The notes: a model not told the origin generated them from the letters alone. A DNA stretch of 64,000 bases from Falsibacillus pallidus (GCF_003350505.1 NZ_QQAY01000009.1:62001-126000), one strand, 5' to 3'; shown: positions 53,081 through 63,634, counted from the stretch's first letter. Made by a program: numbers and translations.

Positions 53081-53124
53081 CACACCCTCTTCATAGTTTA
53101 ATAAACGTGAGGAGGGTGTGTTTT
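53081..53124 (+). promoter_or_regulatory. Hairpin overlapping the Shine-Dalgarno of the superoxide dismutase gene
   Basis: CACACCCTC (53081-53089) and GAGGGTGTG (53112-53120) form a perfect 9-bp stem followed by TTTT. The right arm contains most of the GAGGAGGG ribosome site of the next gene. It is probably the ypuI terminator, and on read-through it would hide the start site. Confidence 0.65.
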
Positions 53125-53126
53125 AT

Positions 53127-54020
53127 ATGCAAGAAGAATATCGTTCGTATATCCGGCAAATGAGGGGCTGGCGAAACAGTCTTGAAGCATCACTTCAAGG
53201 TACTGGCGTAAAAGAAGATTGGATGAACAAGTTAGCGGCGTTTGACAATCTCATTTTAAGGTTAGAAGATTCTACCGGCAGTGAAGCATTGATCAGCAAG
53301 GAAATTTATGAGTTAGCGGTAGAAATTCATCGATCCGCACAAGAAGCCAATGAAAAGAGGGAAGTTGGCGGATATATATGGACAGAAGAGATTAAAATTC
53401 CGCCCGGCGGACATTCCCTGCCTCCATTGCCTTATGGGTATAATGCTTTAGAGCCATACATTTCAGGGGAAATTATGATGCTTCATCATGATAAACATCA
53501 TCAGTCATATGTGGATGGATTGAATAAAGCAGAAAATAAACTGATGGAAGCAAGAAAAACGAATGATTTTTCACTAATAAAGCACTGGGAACGAGAATTG
53601 AGTTTTCACGGATCGGGCCACTACCTCCATACTTTATTTTGGGAAGTAATGAGCCCAAATGGCGGGGGAATGCCAGCGGAGGGCTTAATGAAAGCCATCG
53701 AGATTTCCTTTGGGAGTTTTGAAGCATTTAAACGGCAGTTTTCAGAGGCAGCTATTGCGGTGGAAGGTTCAGGATGGGCCGTATTGGTCTGGTCAATGAG
53801 AGCCAGGAGACTGGAGATTCTTCAATCGGAAAAACATATGAACTTGACCCAATGGGATACGATTCCACTGCTAGTGATTGATGTGTGGGAACATGCCTAT
53901 TATCTTCAATATAAAAACAACCGTGCAGAGTATGTGAAGAATTGGTGGAATGTTGTTAATTGGCCGCTGGTGGAATCGCGTTTTGAAAAAGCAAAAAAGT
54001 TAAGATGGAAGGCATTTTGA
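53127..54020 (+). CDS. sodF: Fe/Mn superoxide dismutase with N-terminal extension (SodF-like)
   Basis: 297 residues from ATG 53127; GTG 53118 is too close to the ribosome site. The SOD domain spans about 95-290. All four metal ligands are present: His in MMLHHDKHHQSYV near 117, His in SGHYLHTLFWEVMSPNGGG near 168, and Asp and His in DVWEHAYYLQYKN near 256-260. The NHSLFW Asn is Leu here. The ~90-residue helical N-terminal extension resembles that of B. subtilis SodF. Role: superoxide removal, possibly in spores given the neighbours. It is not at this position in B. subtilis. Confidence 0.87.
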   Translation: MQEEYRSYIRQMRGWRNSLEASLQGTGVKEDWMNKLAAFDNLILRLEDSTGSEALISKEIYELAVEIHRSAQEANEKREVGGYIWTEEIKIPPGGHSLPPLPYGYNALEPYISGEIMMLHHDKHHQSYVDGLNKAENKLMEARKTNDFSLIKHWERELSFHGSGHYLHTLFWEVMSPNGGGMPAEGLMKAIEISFGSFEAFKRQFSEAAIAVEGSGWAVLVWSMRARRLEILQSEKHMNLTQWDTIPLLVIDVWEHAYYLQYKNNRAEYVKNWWNVVNWPLVESRFEKAKKLRWKAF

Positions 54021-54038
54021 GGCACAGGCCGTTTCCGG

Positions 54039-54096
54039 CAAGCTCCCCTCTCTCATTCATGGCAGGTATCCATGGATAAAGGAGGGGAGCTTTTCT
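54039..54096 (+). terminator. Terminator of sodF
   Basis: AAGCTCCCCTC and GAGGGGAGCTT pair across ~30 bases that contain an inner ATGG/CCAT pairing, followed by TTC. Confidence 0.75.
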
Positions 54097-54118
54097 GTTG
54101 GATTGAAAGCAATTTAGT

Positions 54119-54146
54119 TCATAACGCCGCTTGTCCTGCATAAACT
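54119..54146 (+). promoter_or_regulatory. Candidate SigE promoter of dacB-spmA-spmB
   Basis: TCATAAC, 13 bases, then CATAAACT (seven of eight to the SigE -10). dacB is a known SigE operon. Confidence 0.55.
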
Positions 54147-54176
54147 TGTACAAACAAGATGGGAAGAGGTGTCTTT

Positions 54177-55331
54177 TTGAGAAATAAGGTTTTTTACATA
54201 TATATTGCCATGACGATTGCGGTGATGGGGTTCATGCCGTCCCTTGCAAAAGCATCCGGATTTTCAGTCAGTGCCAGAGGGGCTGTACTGATTGATCAGG
54301 ATACCGGTAGGATTTTATATGAGAAAAATGCCAATCAAAAAATGAGGATTGCCTCTATTACAAAAATTATGACCGCAATACTGGCTATTGAATCGGGAGA
54401 AATGAATCAAGATGTAAAAGTCAGCAAAAAAGCTGTATATACGGAAGGGTCGTCCCTATATTTAAAGGAAGGAGAAAAAGTAAAGCTCGAAGATTTGGTG
54501 TATGGGCTTATGCTCCGCTCAGGCAATGATGCAGCTGTTGCCATTGCAGAACATGTTGGCGGAAGCCTCGATGGTTTTGTTTATTTGATGAACAAAAAGG
54601 CAGAAGAAATAGGGATGAAAAATACTCATTTTGCCAACCCGCATGGACTCGATGATCATGAAAATCATTATTCCACAGCCTATGATATGGCCATACTAAT
54701 GAAATACGCCATGCATAATCCCGAATTTAAAAAGATATCCGGTACGAAGGTATATCATGCTGATGATCCGGACAGCGAATGGGAGAGAACCTGGAGAAAT
54801 AAGAACAGGCTGCTTACAGAAAAATATGAGTATTGCACAGGGGGAAAAACAGGTTTTACCAAAAGAGCAAAAAGGACTCTCGTTACGACAGCGGCAAAGG
54901 ACGGTCAACATTTAATCGCTGTCACCCTTAACGCGCCGGATGACTGGAATGATCATATAACGATGTACAATTACGGTTTTAGTCATTATGATCAAATGCT
55001 TGTGCTTGAAAAGGGAACTATAAAGGACATTTCAGACTCATTTTATAAAGGAAAGGTCTATATAAAGAGTGATGTTGAATATCCGCTTGCTTCAAATGAA
55101 AAAGAAAATATGAGAGTCGAGTATCAATTGCTGAAGCCTCAAAAAGATTGGAAGAAGAAATCCAGCCATACACCTGATATTGTCGGAAAAGCATTGATAT
55201 ATTTTAATGAGAAAAATGTCAGGACCGTCCCAATATACTTCAATCACGGCGCCTCAAAGGATACATCGAGCTGGATTGATCTCTTTCAGGAAGTATTCCT
55301 GGCAGGACTGGGTGTGAGAATAGATGGTTAA
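54177..55331 (+). CDS. dacB: Sporulation D-alanyl-D-alanine carboxypeptidase DacB (PBP5*)
   Basis: 384 residues from TTG 54177, seven to eight bases after AAGAGGTG. The signal peptide spans about 1-25 (AKA|S). Catalytic motifs: Ser60-x-x-Lys63 in RIASITKIM, SxN in RSGNDAAV near 115, and CTGGKTGFTK near 223. In B. subtilis it controls cortex crosslinking from the mother-cell side. Overlaps spmA by eight bases, as in the B. subtilis operon. Paralogue of DacF at 42 kb. Confidence 0.94.
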   Translation: MRNKVFYIYIAMTIAVMGFMPSLAKASGFSVSARGAVLIDQDTGRILYEKNANQKMRIASITKIMTAILAIESGEMNQDVKVSKKAVYTEGSSLYLKEGEKVKLEDLVYGLMLRSGNDAAVAIAEHVGGSLDGFVYLMNKKAEEIGMKNTHFANPHGLDDHENHYSTAYDMAILMKYAMHNPEFKKISGTKVYHADDPDSEWERTWRNKNRLLTEKYEYCTGGKTGFTKRAKRTLVTTAAKDGQHLIAVTLNAPDDWNDHITMYNYGFSHYDQMLVLEKGTIKDISDSFYKGKVYIKSDVEYPLASNEKENMRVEYQLLKPQKDWKKKSSHTPDIVGKALIYFNEKNVRTVPIYFNHGASKDTSSWIDLFQEVFLAGLGVRIDG

Positions 55332-55917
55332 TTACATTTGGGTGGGAATGACTATCATCGGGCTTATTTTTGCGGCAGTCAACGGGAAAATGAAGGAAGT
55401 GAATGAAGCCATTTTTCATTCTGCCAATGAGGCAGTGACGCTATGTATAGGACTGATCAGCATTTTGGTTTTTTGGCTCGGGATTATGAAGATTGCCCAA
55501 GATTCGGGGCTTCTTGAAAAAATGTCATCGTTTTTTCGTCCATTAGTCCAGAGGCTATTCCCGGAGGTTCCTCCAGGACACCCCGCTATGGGCTATATAC
55601 TGTCAAATATGATAGCGAATATGTTTGGATTGGGAAATGCTGCAACCCCACTGGGGATCAAAGCGATGGAGCAATTAAAGGAGCTTAATGGAGGAAAGCC
55701 TGTCGCAAGCAGATCAATGATAACATTTTTAGCAATAAACACATCAAGTCTTACTCTAATACCAACAACCGTCATCGCCATCAGGATGAATTATGGGTCG
55801 GCATCCCCTACTGAAATCGTAGGACCCACGTTATTCGCTACCTTTATTTCTGCCATTTTTGCTATATTCATAGACCGCTATTTTTACTATAGAAGATCTC
55901 GCAAAGAGGTGAAGTGA
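55324..55917 (+). CDS. spmA: Spore maturation protein A
   Basis: 197 residues, about four or five membrane helices, Gate-domain (nucleoside recognition) family. Segments HSANEAVTLCIGLISILVFW and NMIANMFGLGNAATPLGIKA are typical. Needed with SpmB for full spore core dehydration; molecular function unknown. Overlaps dacB by eight bases and is followed by spmB after two. Confidence 0.93.
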   Translation: MVNYIWVGMTIIGLIFAAVNGKMKEVNEAIFHSANEAVTLCIGLISILVFWLGIMKIAQDSGLLEKMSSFFRPLVQRLFPEVPPGHPAMGYILSNMIANMFGLGNAATPLGIKAMEQLKELNGGKPVASRSMITFLAINTSSLTLIPTTVIAIRMNYGSASPTEIVGPTLFATFISAIFAIFIDRYFYYRRSRKEVK

Positions 55918-55919
55918 CA

Positions 55920-56447
55920 ATGCAATGGCTATCGCTCCTATCACTTTGGATGATTCCGGTGCTCATCGCATTCATTTTGCTTTATAGCATATGGAAAAGA
56001 GTCCCGTCTTACGAAAGTTTTGTTGAAGGGGGAAAGGAAGGAATCAAGATCGCATTCTCGATTATTCCTTATTTAGTGGGAATGCTCGTCGCTATTACGG
56101 TTTTTCGTGCATCCGGCGCAATGGATTTTTTCGTAAACCTCACCAAACCTCTTCTTTCAGCAATCGGTGTACCAGCCGAGGTAGTTCCCCTCGCATTGAT
56201 CAGACCGATATCGGGCAACGCTGCACTTGGAATGATGAGCGACATAATTTCGACACACGGGGCAGATTCCTATGTAGGGAGGCTGGCCTCGGTCCTTCAA
56301 GGCAGTACAGATACGACGTTTTATGTGCTTACCGTCTATTTTGGCGCAGTGGGCATTAAAAAAATGGGAGACGCTTTGAAAGTTGGGCTTCTTGCAGATT
56401 TAGTGGGCATTGCAGCAGCAATTATAGTGGTGGCTTGGATATTTTGA
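55920..56447 (+). CDS. spmB: Spore maturation protein B
   Basis: 175 residues from ATG 55920 after AGAGGTGAAG. Gate-domain membrane protein with the YESFVEGGKEGIKIAFSIIP start and RPISGNAALGMMSDI and GSTDTTFYVLTVYFG motifs, the second and third resembling transporter gates. Acts with SpmA. Ends at a terminator. Confidence 0.93.
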   Translation: MQWLSLLSLWMIPVLIAFILLYSIWKRVPSYESFVEGGKEGIKIAFSIIPYLVGMLVAITVFRASGAMDFFVNLTKPLLSAIGVPAEVVPLALIRPISGNAALGMMSDIISTHGADSYVGRLASVLQGSTDTTFYVLTVYFGAVGIKKMGDALKVGLLADLVGIAAAIIVVAWIF

Positions 56448-56451
56448 ATTT

Positions 56452-56479
56452 CAAAGATGCTTATCGGCATCTTTTTTTG
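56452..56479 (+). terminator. Terminator of dacB-spmAB
   Basis: AAGATGC-ttatcg-GCATCTT followed by TTTTT. Confidence 0.82.
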
Positions 56480-56629
56480 TTTTTGAGAAGGTTGAGTGCT
56501 CAGTACTGGGATTTGTCCTTTGCTTTTCGACATACATGTGTAATAATTCATAAAGGCGGATACTATTCCGTATTTTGTATATCAAATGTTTGATATTAAA
56601 AATGAAACCATTAGCTGAGGTGAATATAG

Positions 56630-57361
56630 ATGGAAAGATTGCAAAAAGTAATTGCTCACGCTGGTATTGCTTCAAGACGCAAAGCGGAAGAGCTTATCGT
56701 AAAAGGAAAAGTAAAAGTGAACGGACAGGTAGTCAAGGAACTGGGGACAAAGGTTTCCGGGAATGACAGGATCGAAGTGGAAGGCGTTCAGATTGAAAGT
56801 GAAGAAAAAGTCTATTACCTTTTTTACAAACCGAGAGCTGTCATTTCTGCAGCATCCGATGATAAAGGCAGACAAGTGGTCACTGACTTTTTCCCTCACA
56901 TATCCCAGAGGATATACCCGATCGGCCGATTGGACTATGATACATCCGGTCTTCTCCTTTTGACAAATGACGGAGAATTTGCAAATGCCATCATGCATCC
57001 AAGGTATGAAATTCCAAAGACATATGTAGCGAGGCTAAAAGGGCTGCCAAGCAGGGAAGCTATCAAAAAATTGGAACATGGAATCATGCTCGAAGATGGC
57101 AAAACAGCTCCGGCAAAGGTGAAAGTTACATCGTTTGATAAAAAAATGAATAAAGCCATCGTTGAAATCACAATCCATGAGGGCAGGAACAGACAGGTAA
57201 GAAGGATGTTTGAAGCCATTGGCCATCCTGTATCCAAGCTGAAGCGCGAAAAGCTGGCCTTCCTTACATTGCACGGATTGAATGCAGGGGAAGCAAGGGA
57301 ATTGTCCCCGCATGAAGTTAAACTTCTCCGTACACTTTCAGAGACAGGGTCGATCAAATAA
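56630..57361 (+). CDS. rluB: 23S rRNA pseudouridine synthase RluB (RsuA/RluB family)
   Basis: 243 residues. An S4 RNA-binding domain at residues 1-60 (RLQKVIAHAGIASRRKAEEL) precedes the RsuA/RluB catalytic domain. The catalytic Asp is in IGRLDYDTSGLLLLTNDG near 104, and HEGRNRQVRRMFEAIGHPV near 185 is the other family signature. In B. subtilis the gene (ypuL) lies between spmB and resA, as here. Predicted target is U2605 (E. coli numbering). Confidence 0.94.
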   Translation: MERLQKVIAHAGIASRRKAEELIVKGKVKVNGQVVKELGTKVSGNDRIEVEGVQIESEEKVYYLFYKPRAVISAASDDKGRQVVTDFFPHISQRIYPIGRLDYDTSGLLLLTNDGEFANAIMHPRYEIPKTYVARLKGLPSREAIKKLEHGIMLEDGKTAPAKVKVTSFDKKMNKAIVEITIHEGRNRQVRRMFEAIGHPVSKLKREKLAFLTLHGLNAGEARELSPHEVKLLRTLSETGSIK

Positions 57362-57465
57362 TTCATTCTTCATAAAAGTGTCACATATCCAATTAATCCA
57401 AAAACCGTTAATAATGATATAATTAGGAGCAAAATGTGACCGATTACATCAAGGAGGAAGGTATA

Positions 57466-57999
57466 ATGGCGCAAAGCAAGCAGCAGAGGCTTTGGATCCG
57501 GACGGCCATTTTGGTTGTCCTCATTGCGGCAGTGGCATACACATTATATGCAAACTTCACCAAAGAAGAACGAGGTCAGCTGAAGGCAGGAGACAAGGCG
57601 CCTGATTTCTCGTTAGTAGATATGAATGGAAATAAACACAGACTATCAGAGTATAAGGGAAAAGGGGTATTCCTTAACTTCTGGGGAACATGGTGTGATC
57701 CATGTAAAAGGGAAATGCCTTTTATGGACAATCAATATAAGGAATTTAAAGATCAAGGCGTAGAGGTCTTGGCAGTCAATGTCGGCGAGTCCCAATTTTT
57801 GATCAATAATTTTATTAAGAGGTACGGACTTACGTTTCCAGTTGTGGTGGATAAAAATAAAGATGTCCAAACCGCCTATGGTATTGATCCGCTTCCAACT
57901 ACCTTCTTAATCAATCCGAAAGGTGAAATAGTAGATATCATCAAAGGAACGATGACGGAAGAAGATGTCAAGAAAGATATGGAGCGTATTAAACCTTAA
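57466..57999 (+). CDS. resA: Thiol-disulfide oxidoreductase ResA
   Basis: 177 residues from ATG 57466 after AAGGAGGAAGG. Membrane-anchored thioredoxin: helix at about 13-30, CxxC in [15 protein letters not shown] near 74-77, the cis-Pro loop [10 protein letters not shown] near 146. Extracytoplasmic; reduces the haem-binding cysteines of apocytochrome c. Start of resABC, 18-base gap before resB. TATAAT lies at 57418-57423. Confidence 0.95.
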   Translation: MAQSKQQRLWIRTAILVVLIAAVAYTLYANFTKEERGQLKAGDKAPDFSLVDMNGNKHRLSEYKGKGVFLNFWGTWCDPCKREMPFMDNQYKEFKDQGVEVLAVNVGESQFLINNFIKRYGLTFPVVVDKNKDVQTAYGIDPLPTTFLINPKGEIVDIIKGTMTEEDVKKDMERIKP

Positions 58000-58018
58000 A
58001 TTAAGGGAGTAGTTTGAA

Positions 58019-59650
58019 ATGAAAGATATCAAATGTGAATGCGGGCACGTCAATCCGCATGGCACCGTACTCTGTGAAGCGTGCGGACGAGCTCTTACCG
58101 AGGAAGCAAAAAATGACCGGCTGCATGATATGAGGTATGAAGGAAGTGCCAGAAGGTCCCAGGTCTATAACAAGACGATTATCGACAAGATATGGAACTT
58201 CTTCTCCTCTGTTAAGGTAGGGGTATGGCTTATTGTCGTGACGCTCATAGCCTCGGCATTAGGAACGATTTTCCCTCAGCAAATGTATATCCCTCCAACA
58301 GTGGACCCTGCAGATTATTATAAAGATACATACGGCTGGCTTGGAGATGCTTATTATACACTTGGATTCAATAATCTATACAGCTCCTGGTGGTATTTGA
58401 TTTTAATCGCATCCATCGGGATTTCTCTTGTGATTTGCAGTCTCGACAGGGTCATCCCATTATATAAAGCGCTTAAAAAACAGCGGGTCACCAGGCATGA
58501 AGGCTTTTTAAAAAGACAGCGCGTCTTTGGGATTTCGGAAGTGAGCAATCTTGAAGAAGATATGAAAACAGCTGCAGGTAAGCTCAAGGAAAAAAGGTAT
58601 TCCATTCGTGAAGAAAACGGAAACATCCTTGCTGAAAAAGGAAGGTTTTCCCGCTGGGGTCCATACATCAATCATATAGGGCTTATCATTTTCCTGATTG
58701 GCGCCATGCTTCGCTTCATACCGGGCATGTACGTAGATAAAGTGGTCTGGATTCGTGAAGGGGAGACCAAGGTTCTTCCAGGCACGCACGAAAAATACTA
58801 TCTGAAAAATAAGAAATTCATTTTGCAGACATACGATAAGCAAAATGATTCTGCTGTATTTGATCAAGCCATTGACAGGGTTGGAACCATTGCCAAAAAC
58901 TATCAATCAAATGTTGAATTGTATAAAAGGGAAGATGGGGAAGTCCCTGGGGAAACAAATCTGAAAAAAGTTAAATCCAAACAGATCAAGGTTAATCAGC
59001 CGCTTACATTTGATAAGTATGCAGTTTATCAAGTGGACTTTAAAATGGATGAATTTCAGGCTATGTATTTTGATCTGACTAGTAAAGAAACAGGAGATAA
59101 ATTCGGCAACATTAAGGTCGATTTATTCAATCCGAAAGATTCTTATAACCTGAAAAATGGATATAAAATCGAACTGATGGGCTATTATCCTGACTTCTCA
59201 GGATTTTCAAAAGAGGGAGAACCTCAAACAAAGTCTCCTGTTCCAAACAATCCTGCATTTCTTTTTAATATGATTTCTCCTGAACATCCAGATGGAGAAG
59301 TAAGTTTTGTAGCTATTAAACAAAATGTAGAACCTTTTGGCAAGAATGAATACAAAATGTCATTTGCCGGCATCGATACCCGCAATGTATCTGCTCTATC
59401 TGTTAAAAAAGACCTGACTCTATGGGTGATTGCCATTGGTGGAATCATATTTATGATCGGGGTCATTCAAGGGGCATATTGGAACCACAGAAGAATCTGG
59501 CTTCAGCGTAAAGGCGGAAAAGTCTTGGTGAGCGGCCATACAAATAAAAATTGGTTCGGATTAAAAAAAGATATCGCCTACGTTTTGAATGAAACTTCAA
59601 TAGCTGAACCAGTCGATCAGCTGCAGGAAAAGGAAATAGATAAGGAATAA
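58019..59650 (+). CDS. resB: Cytochrome c biogenesis protein ResB
   Basis: 543 residues. An N-terminal zinc-ribbon-like segment (CECGHVNPHGTVLCEACG) precedes the first helix (near 67-85), which carries the family SVKVGVWLIVVTLIASALGT motif. Three more helices (about 120-140, 215-235, 465-485) enclose a large extracytoplasmic domain. With ResC it forms the system II haem delivery and ligation complex. Confidence 0.94.
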   Translation: MKDIKCECGHVNPHGTVLCEACGRALTEEAKNDRLHDMRYEGSARRSQVYNKTIIDKIWNFFSSVKVGVWLIVVTLIASALGTIFPQQMYIPPTVDPADYYKDTYGWLGDAYYTLGFNNLYSSWWYLILIASIGISLVICSLDRVIPLYKALKKQRVTRHEGFLKRQRVFGISEVSNLEEDMKTAAGKLKEKRYSIREENGNILAEKGRFSRWGPYINHIGLIIFLIGAMLRFIPGMYVDKVVWIREGETKVLPGTHEKYYLKNKKFILQTYDKQNDSAVFDQAIDRVGTIAKNYQSNVELYKREDGEVPGETNLKKVKSKQIKVNQPLTFDKYAVYQVDFKMDEFQAMYFDLTSKETGDKFGNIKVDLFNPKDSYNLKNGYKIELMGYYPDFSGFSKEGEPQTKSPVPNNPAFLFNMISPEHPDGEVSFVAIKQNVEPFGKNEYKMSFAGIDTRNVSALSVKKDLTLWVIAIGGIIFMIGVIQGAYWNHRRIWLQRKGGKVLVSGHTNKNWFGLKKDIAYVLNETSIAEPVDQLQEKEIDKE

Positions 59651-59672
59651 TTGAAAAGGGAGGGATCCAGTT

Positions 59673-60866
59673 ATGACGAATTTAGTAGACGTAAGCAGCA
59701 ACCTTCTGTATTTAGCGTTTATCATGTATCTAATCGGTACTTTTTTCTTTGGGGGATCCATTCGTTCTAAACATGGGGTCGCAAAGGATTTATCCAAACT
59801 GAATACATGGGGTAAAATTGCCATTACGATCACCGTCATTGGATTCGCAGCACAAATTGGGTACTTCATAACAAGATGGATTGCATCAGGACATGCACCC
59901 GTCAGTGATCTGTTTGAATTTACAACATTCTTCGGTATGATGCTTGTTGGTGCATTCATTATAATTTTCTTCATTTATCGGACAGCTGTATTGGGATTGT
60001 TTGCATTGCCGATTGCCCTTCTGGTCATTGCCTATGCAAGTATGTTCCCGAAGGAAGTCAGCCCATTGATTCCTGCGCTGCAAAGTGATTGGCTTCATAT
60101 CCACGTTACTACTGCTGCAGCCGGAGAAGCAATTCTAGCCATTAGTTTTGCAGCTGGCTTGATTTATCTTGTAAAGAATATCGACCAATCAAAGAGAAGC
60201 AAGAAAACATTCTGGCTTGAGGCTGTTCTATTTGGACTCATTGCCGTACTGGGATTTGTGGCTGTAACCACAACCTTCTCATTAATGGATTATAAAGCTT
60301 CATTTAATTGGGTTGATCGAAGCGGTGCAGAAAAAGTCATGGACTATAATGTACCTCCACTTGTCGGTCCGCATGATGGAAAGTTGACGACTGCAGGCCG
60401 CATGGATCCGTGGGTGGAACTTCCTGCTTTCTTCAATGCCATGAAGTTCAATACAGTAATCTGGTCGTTAGGCGGTGGAATCGTTCTTTATTTAATCCTT
60501 CGTCTGATCCTTCGTAAACGAATCGGCGCCGCATTGCAGCCATTGGCTAAAAACGTGAAATCGGATTTACTTGATGAGATTGGATACCGTTCTGTATTGA
60601 TTGGCTTCCCTGTATTCACACTTGGGGCGTTGATATTCGCCATGATCTGGGCTCAAATGGCTTGGACAAGATATTGGGGATGGGATCCGAAAGAAGTATG
60701 GGCCCTCATCACATTCTTGTTTTATGCAGCATTCCTTCATCTGCGCATGTCTAAAGGATGGCATGGTGAAAAATCTGCATGGCTTGCTGTAATTGGGTTC
60801 GCCATCATCATGTTTAATCTAGTTGCCGTTAACCTAGTCATTGCAGGACTGCATTCATACGCATAA
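59673..60866 (+). CDS. resC: Cytochrome c biogenesis protein ResC (CcsA family)
   Basis: 397 residues, about eight membrane helices. The tryptophan-rich haem-handling motif is present ([16 protein letters not shown] near 330), with histidines in [21 protein letters not shown] and AGLHSYA that can ligate haem. Completes resABC; a strong terminator separates it from resD, though read-through is known in B. subtilis. Confidence 0.95.
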   Translation: MTNLVDVSSNLLYLAFIMYLIGTFFFGGSIRSKHGVAKDLSKLNTWGKIAITITVIGFAAQIGYFITRWIASGHAPVSDLFEFTTFFGMMLVGAFIIIFFIYRTAVLGLFALPIALLVIAYASMFPKEVSPLIPALQSDWLHIHVTTAAAGEAILAISFAAGLIYLVKNIDQSKRSKKTFWLEAVLFGLIAVLGFVAVTTTFSLMDYKASFNWVDRSGAEKVMDYNVPPLVGPHDGKLTTAGRMDPWVELPAFFNAMKFNTVIWSLGGGIVLYLILRLILRKRIGAALQPLAKNVKSDLLDEIGYRSVLIGFPVFTLGALIFAMIWAQMAWTRYWGWDPKEVWALITFLFYAAFLHLRMSKGWHGEKSAWLAVIGFAIIMFNLVAVNLVIAGLHSYA

Positions 60867-60917
60867 TAAAATAAACAAATAATTTCAGACTGGATGAAGC
60901 TTCTGGTCATCGGTCTG

Positions 60918-60947
60918 AAGCCTTCACTTTAAGTGGAGGCTTTTTTC
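60918..60947 (+). terminator. Terminator between resC and resD
   Basis: AAGCCTTCACTT and AAGTGGAGGCTT (one G-T pair) followed by TTTT. Confidence 0.85.
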
Positions 60948-60987
60948 GAATACAATAAAGGAAATAAGATTGAATAGGAGGATACAT

Positions 60988-61704
60988 ATGGAACAGGATA
61001 TTCGATTGTTGGTTGTGGACGATGAAGAAAGAATTCGAAAGCTGATCAAAATGTATTTAGAGAGGGAAAAATATATAATCGATGAAGCTGAGAACGGTGA
61101 AGAAGCATTGGAAATGGCATTGAATAACGATTATGACTGCATTTTGCTGGATTTGATGCTGCCGGGAAAAGATGGTATTGAAGTCTGCCGGGAGCTTCGG
61201 GAGAAAAAATCTACTCCTGTCATCATGTTGACCGCTAAAGGAGAAGAAGCGAACAGGGTACAGGGCTTTGAAGTGGGAACCGATGATTATATTGTTAAGC
61301 CGTTCAGTCCAAGAGAAGTAGTTCTTCGGGTGAAAGCCCTTCTTAGGCGTTCAGCAAGCGTTAACTTTAACCAATCACAGACCATGTCAAAGGATGTCAT
61401 TGTTTATCCTCACCTGACGATTGATAATGATGCCCATAGAGTGACTGCGGATGATATCGAAGTCAATTTGACGCCAAAAGAATATGAACTGCTGTATTTC
61501 CTCGCAAAAGCCCCTGATAAGGTCTATGACAGGGAACACCTTTTGAAAGAAGTTTGGCATTATGAGTTTTTCGGAGATTTAAGAACGGTGGATACCCATG
61601 TGAAAAGGCTGAGAGAAAAGCTCAATAAAGTCTCTGAGCAAGCCGCTAAGATGATTGTCACTGTATGGGGAGTAGGCTACAAGTTCGAGGTAGTGAATGA
61701 ATGA
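60988..61704 (+). CDS. resD: Response regulator ResD
   Basis: 238 residues from ATG 60988 after AGGAGG. OmpR/PhoB class. Receiver 1-120 with acidic pocket VVDDEE, phospho-acceptor Asp near 55 in [11 protein letters not shown], switch Thr in MLTAKGE and Lys in IVKPFSPRE. Winged helix 135-235 with [14 protein letters not shown] and [14 protein letters not shown]. Activates genes for respiration and oxygen limitation with ResE. Overlaps resE by four bases. Confidence 0.96.
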   Translation: MEQDIRLLVVDDEERIRKLIKMYLEREKYIIDEAENGEEALEMALNNDYDCILLDLMLPGKDGIEVCRELREKKSTPVIMLTAKGEEANRVQGFEVGTDDYIVKPFSPREVVLRVKALLRRSASVNFNQSQTMSKDVIVYPHLTIDNDAHRVTADDIEVNLTPKEYELLYFLAKAPDKVYDREHLLKEVWHYEFFGDLRTVDTHVKRLREKLNKVSEQAAKMIVTVWGVGYKFEVVNE

Positions 61705-63476
61705 GGCTTTGGCGAAGCGTAGTAGGGAAGCTGTGGATGACCATCCTGCTCCTTGTTTCATTTGTATTATTCATCCTTACAATCCTTCTTCTTGAGTTTT
61801 TTGAAGGATACCATGTGAAACAGGTTGAGAATGATCTAACCGCTACAGTAAAGAAGATCGCTTATATCATGGAAGAGCACGGAAACAATGAAATCGGGTT
61901 AGAAATCGCTTGGGAGATAGCAGATAAGCCTGCTCATGTAATGGTGCTGATGGACGGGAAGAAAACTTATTTTTCCCCTGGTACGAAGAAATCAGAAAAA
62001 ATCCCCCTTGCTACTGTACTTAAGGACAAGGAGCTCATGAAAACTGTTACCGAGGATAAAATGGTAAAAAAAGAAATGAGCCTCATGGGATCGCAGTCCA
62101 ATGAAAGCCGTTATGAAAATATCATCATCATTGGTGTGCCCCTGCATATGAAAGGACACCAAACCGGTGCGGTCTATATCTATCAATCACTTGGCGTCAT
62201 CAAAGAAACAACGCAGCAGACCACTAGGCTGATACTGCTTTCGGCGGGGATTGCCATCATTTTGACGACCATTTTTGCTTTCTTTTTATCTACGAGGATC
62301 ACTGCCCCTTTGAGAAAGATGCGGGAAGCTGTATTTGAAGTCGCCAGAGGGAAGTTTGATACAAAGGTACCCATACTGACACATGATGAAATAGGCGAGC
62401 TGGCTACTGCCTTTAATCAGATGGGACGCCAATTGAAAATCAACTTGAATGCCCTCAATCAGGAAAAAGAGCAGCTTTCAAGTATATTGAGCAGTATGGC
62501 TGACGGTGTCATCACATTCAATCGCGATGGCACGGTTTTGATAACAAATCCTCCTGCTGAGCGGTTTTTGCAGCAATGGTACTATGAACAAGGTGAAAAT
62601 GGGGACCATGCAGCACCAATCCGGGTTTTGGAGCTCCTCAATAAGGTCATCGATACCGAAATGGAACAGACCGGGGAATTGATGCTCCAAGGAAGATATT
62701 ATGTAGTCGTGGTCAGCCCGCTATATAATCAGCAAAATGTAAGGGGAGCGGTTGCTGTCGTAAGGGATATGTCGGAAGAAAGACAGCTGGATAAACTCCG
62801 CAAGGATTTCATTGCAAATGTATCGCATGAATTGAGGACGCCTATTGCCATGCTTCAAGGGTATAGCGAAGCAATCATAGACGATATTGCCAGCACTGAG
62901 GATGAGAAAAAAGAAATTGCAAAAATCATTTATGATGAATCTTTAAGAATGGGAAGGCTAGTGAATGAACTGCTTGATTTGGCACGAATGGAAGCGGGGC
63001 ATATTTCCTTAAATAAAGAACCGGTTGATTTCAAGCCTTTTCTTGAACGAGTGACTAATAAATTTCAAGGTCTTGCACGGGAGAAAAAGATAGAATTGAC
63101 TGTAAGCCTCAAACATGAAATAGAGTGGTTTGAATTTGATCCGGATCGGATAGAGCAAGTTTTGACGAATTTAATCGATAATGCGATTCGACATACACCT
63201 GAAGGGGGACGTGTGGAGGTCGTTCAGAAAAACCGTACACACGGGATAACCATTGATGTAAAGGATACCGGATCCGGTATACCTCAAGAAGATCTTCCTT
63301 TTGTTTTTGAACGCTTTTATAAAGCAGATAAAGCCAGGACCAGAGGGCGCTCAGGAACAGGCCTTGGTTTAGCGATTGCTAAAAATATCATTGATGCCCA
63401 TAAAGGACAGATATCCGTTCAAAGCAAAGTCGGACATGGGACGACATTTTCTTTCTTTTTGCCAAGAACAAAGTGA
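61701..63476 (+). CDS. resE: Sensor histidine kinase ResE
   Basis: 591 residues. Two membrane helices (about 10-32 and 175-197) flank an extracytoplasmic domain of ~140 residues. Then HAMP (198-250), PAS (255-360), the H-box [16 protein letters not shown] with His376, and the ATPase: N-box [15 protein letters not shown]1 [10 protein letters not shown]-box [12 protein letters not shown]2 [10 protein letters not shown]. Phosphorylates ResD in response to oxygen limitation or nitric oxide. Last gene of the res operon. Confidence 0.96.
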   Translation: MRLWRSVVGKLWMTILLLVSFVLFILTILLLEFFEGYHVKQVENDLTATVKKIAYIMEEHGNNEIGLEIAWEIADKPAHVMVLMDGKKTYFSPGTKKSEKIPLATVLKDKELMKTVTEDKMVKKEMSLMGSQSNESRYENIIIIGVPLHMKGHQTGAVYIYQSLGVIKETTQQTTRLILLSAGIAIILTTIFAFFLSTRITAPLRKMREAVFEVARGKFDTKVPILTHDEIGELATAFNQMGRQLKINLNALNQEKEQLSSILSSMADGVITFNRDGTVLITNPPAERFLQQWYYEQGENGDHAAPIRVLELLNKVIDTEMEQTGELMLQGRYYVVVVSPLYNQQNVRGAVAVVRDMSEERQLDKLRKDFIANVSHELRTPIAMLQGYSEAIIDDIASTEDEKKEIAKIIYDESLRMGRLVNELLDLARMEAGHISLNKEPVDFKPFLERVTNKFQGLAREKKIELTVSLKHEIEWFEFDPDRIEQVLTNLIDNAIRHTPEGGRVEVVQKNRTHGITIDVKDTGSGIPQEDLPFVFERFYKADKARTRGRSGTGLGLAIAKNIIDAHKGQISVQSKVGHGTTFSFFLPRTK

Positions 63477-63527
63477 AAATCCTGAAGAATGATGACGGTT
63501 AATCTTGTTTCATGAGAAACAGACATG

Positions 63528-63576
63528 CACCTTGTGCTTTTTGGCTAAATGCCAAAAAAGTTCAAGGTGTTTTTGT
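63528..63576 (+). terminator. Terminator of resDE
   Basis: CACCTTG..TTTTGGC-taaat-GCCAAAA..CAAGGTG followed by TTTTTG. Confidence 0.87.
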
Positions 63577-63634
63577 TTCAAAGGAAAATTAAGAATAATC
63601 TTCCATAAACGTCATATTCAAGATATAGTATGTG

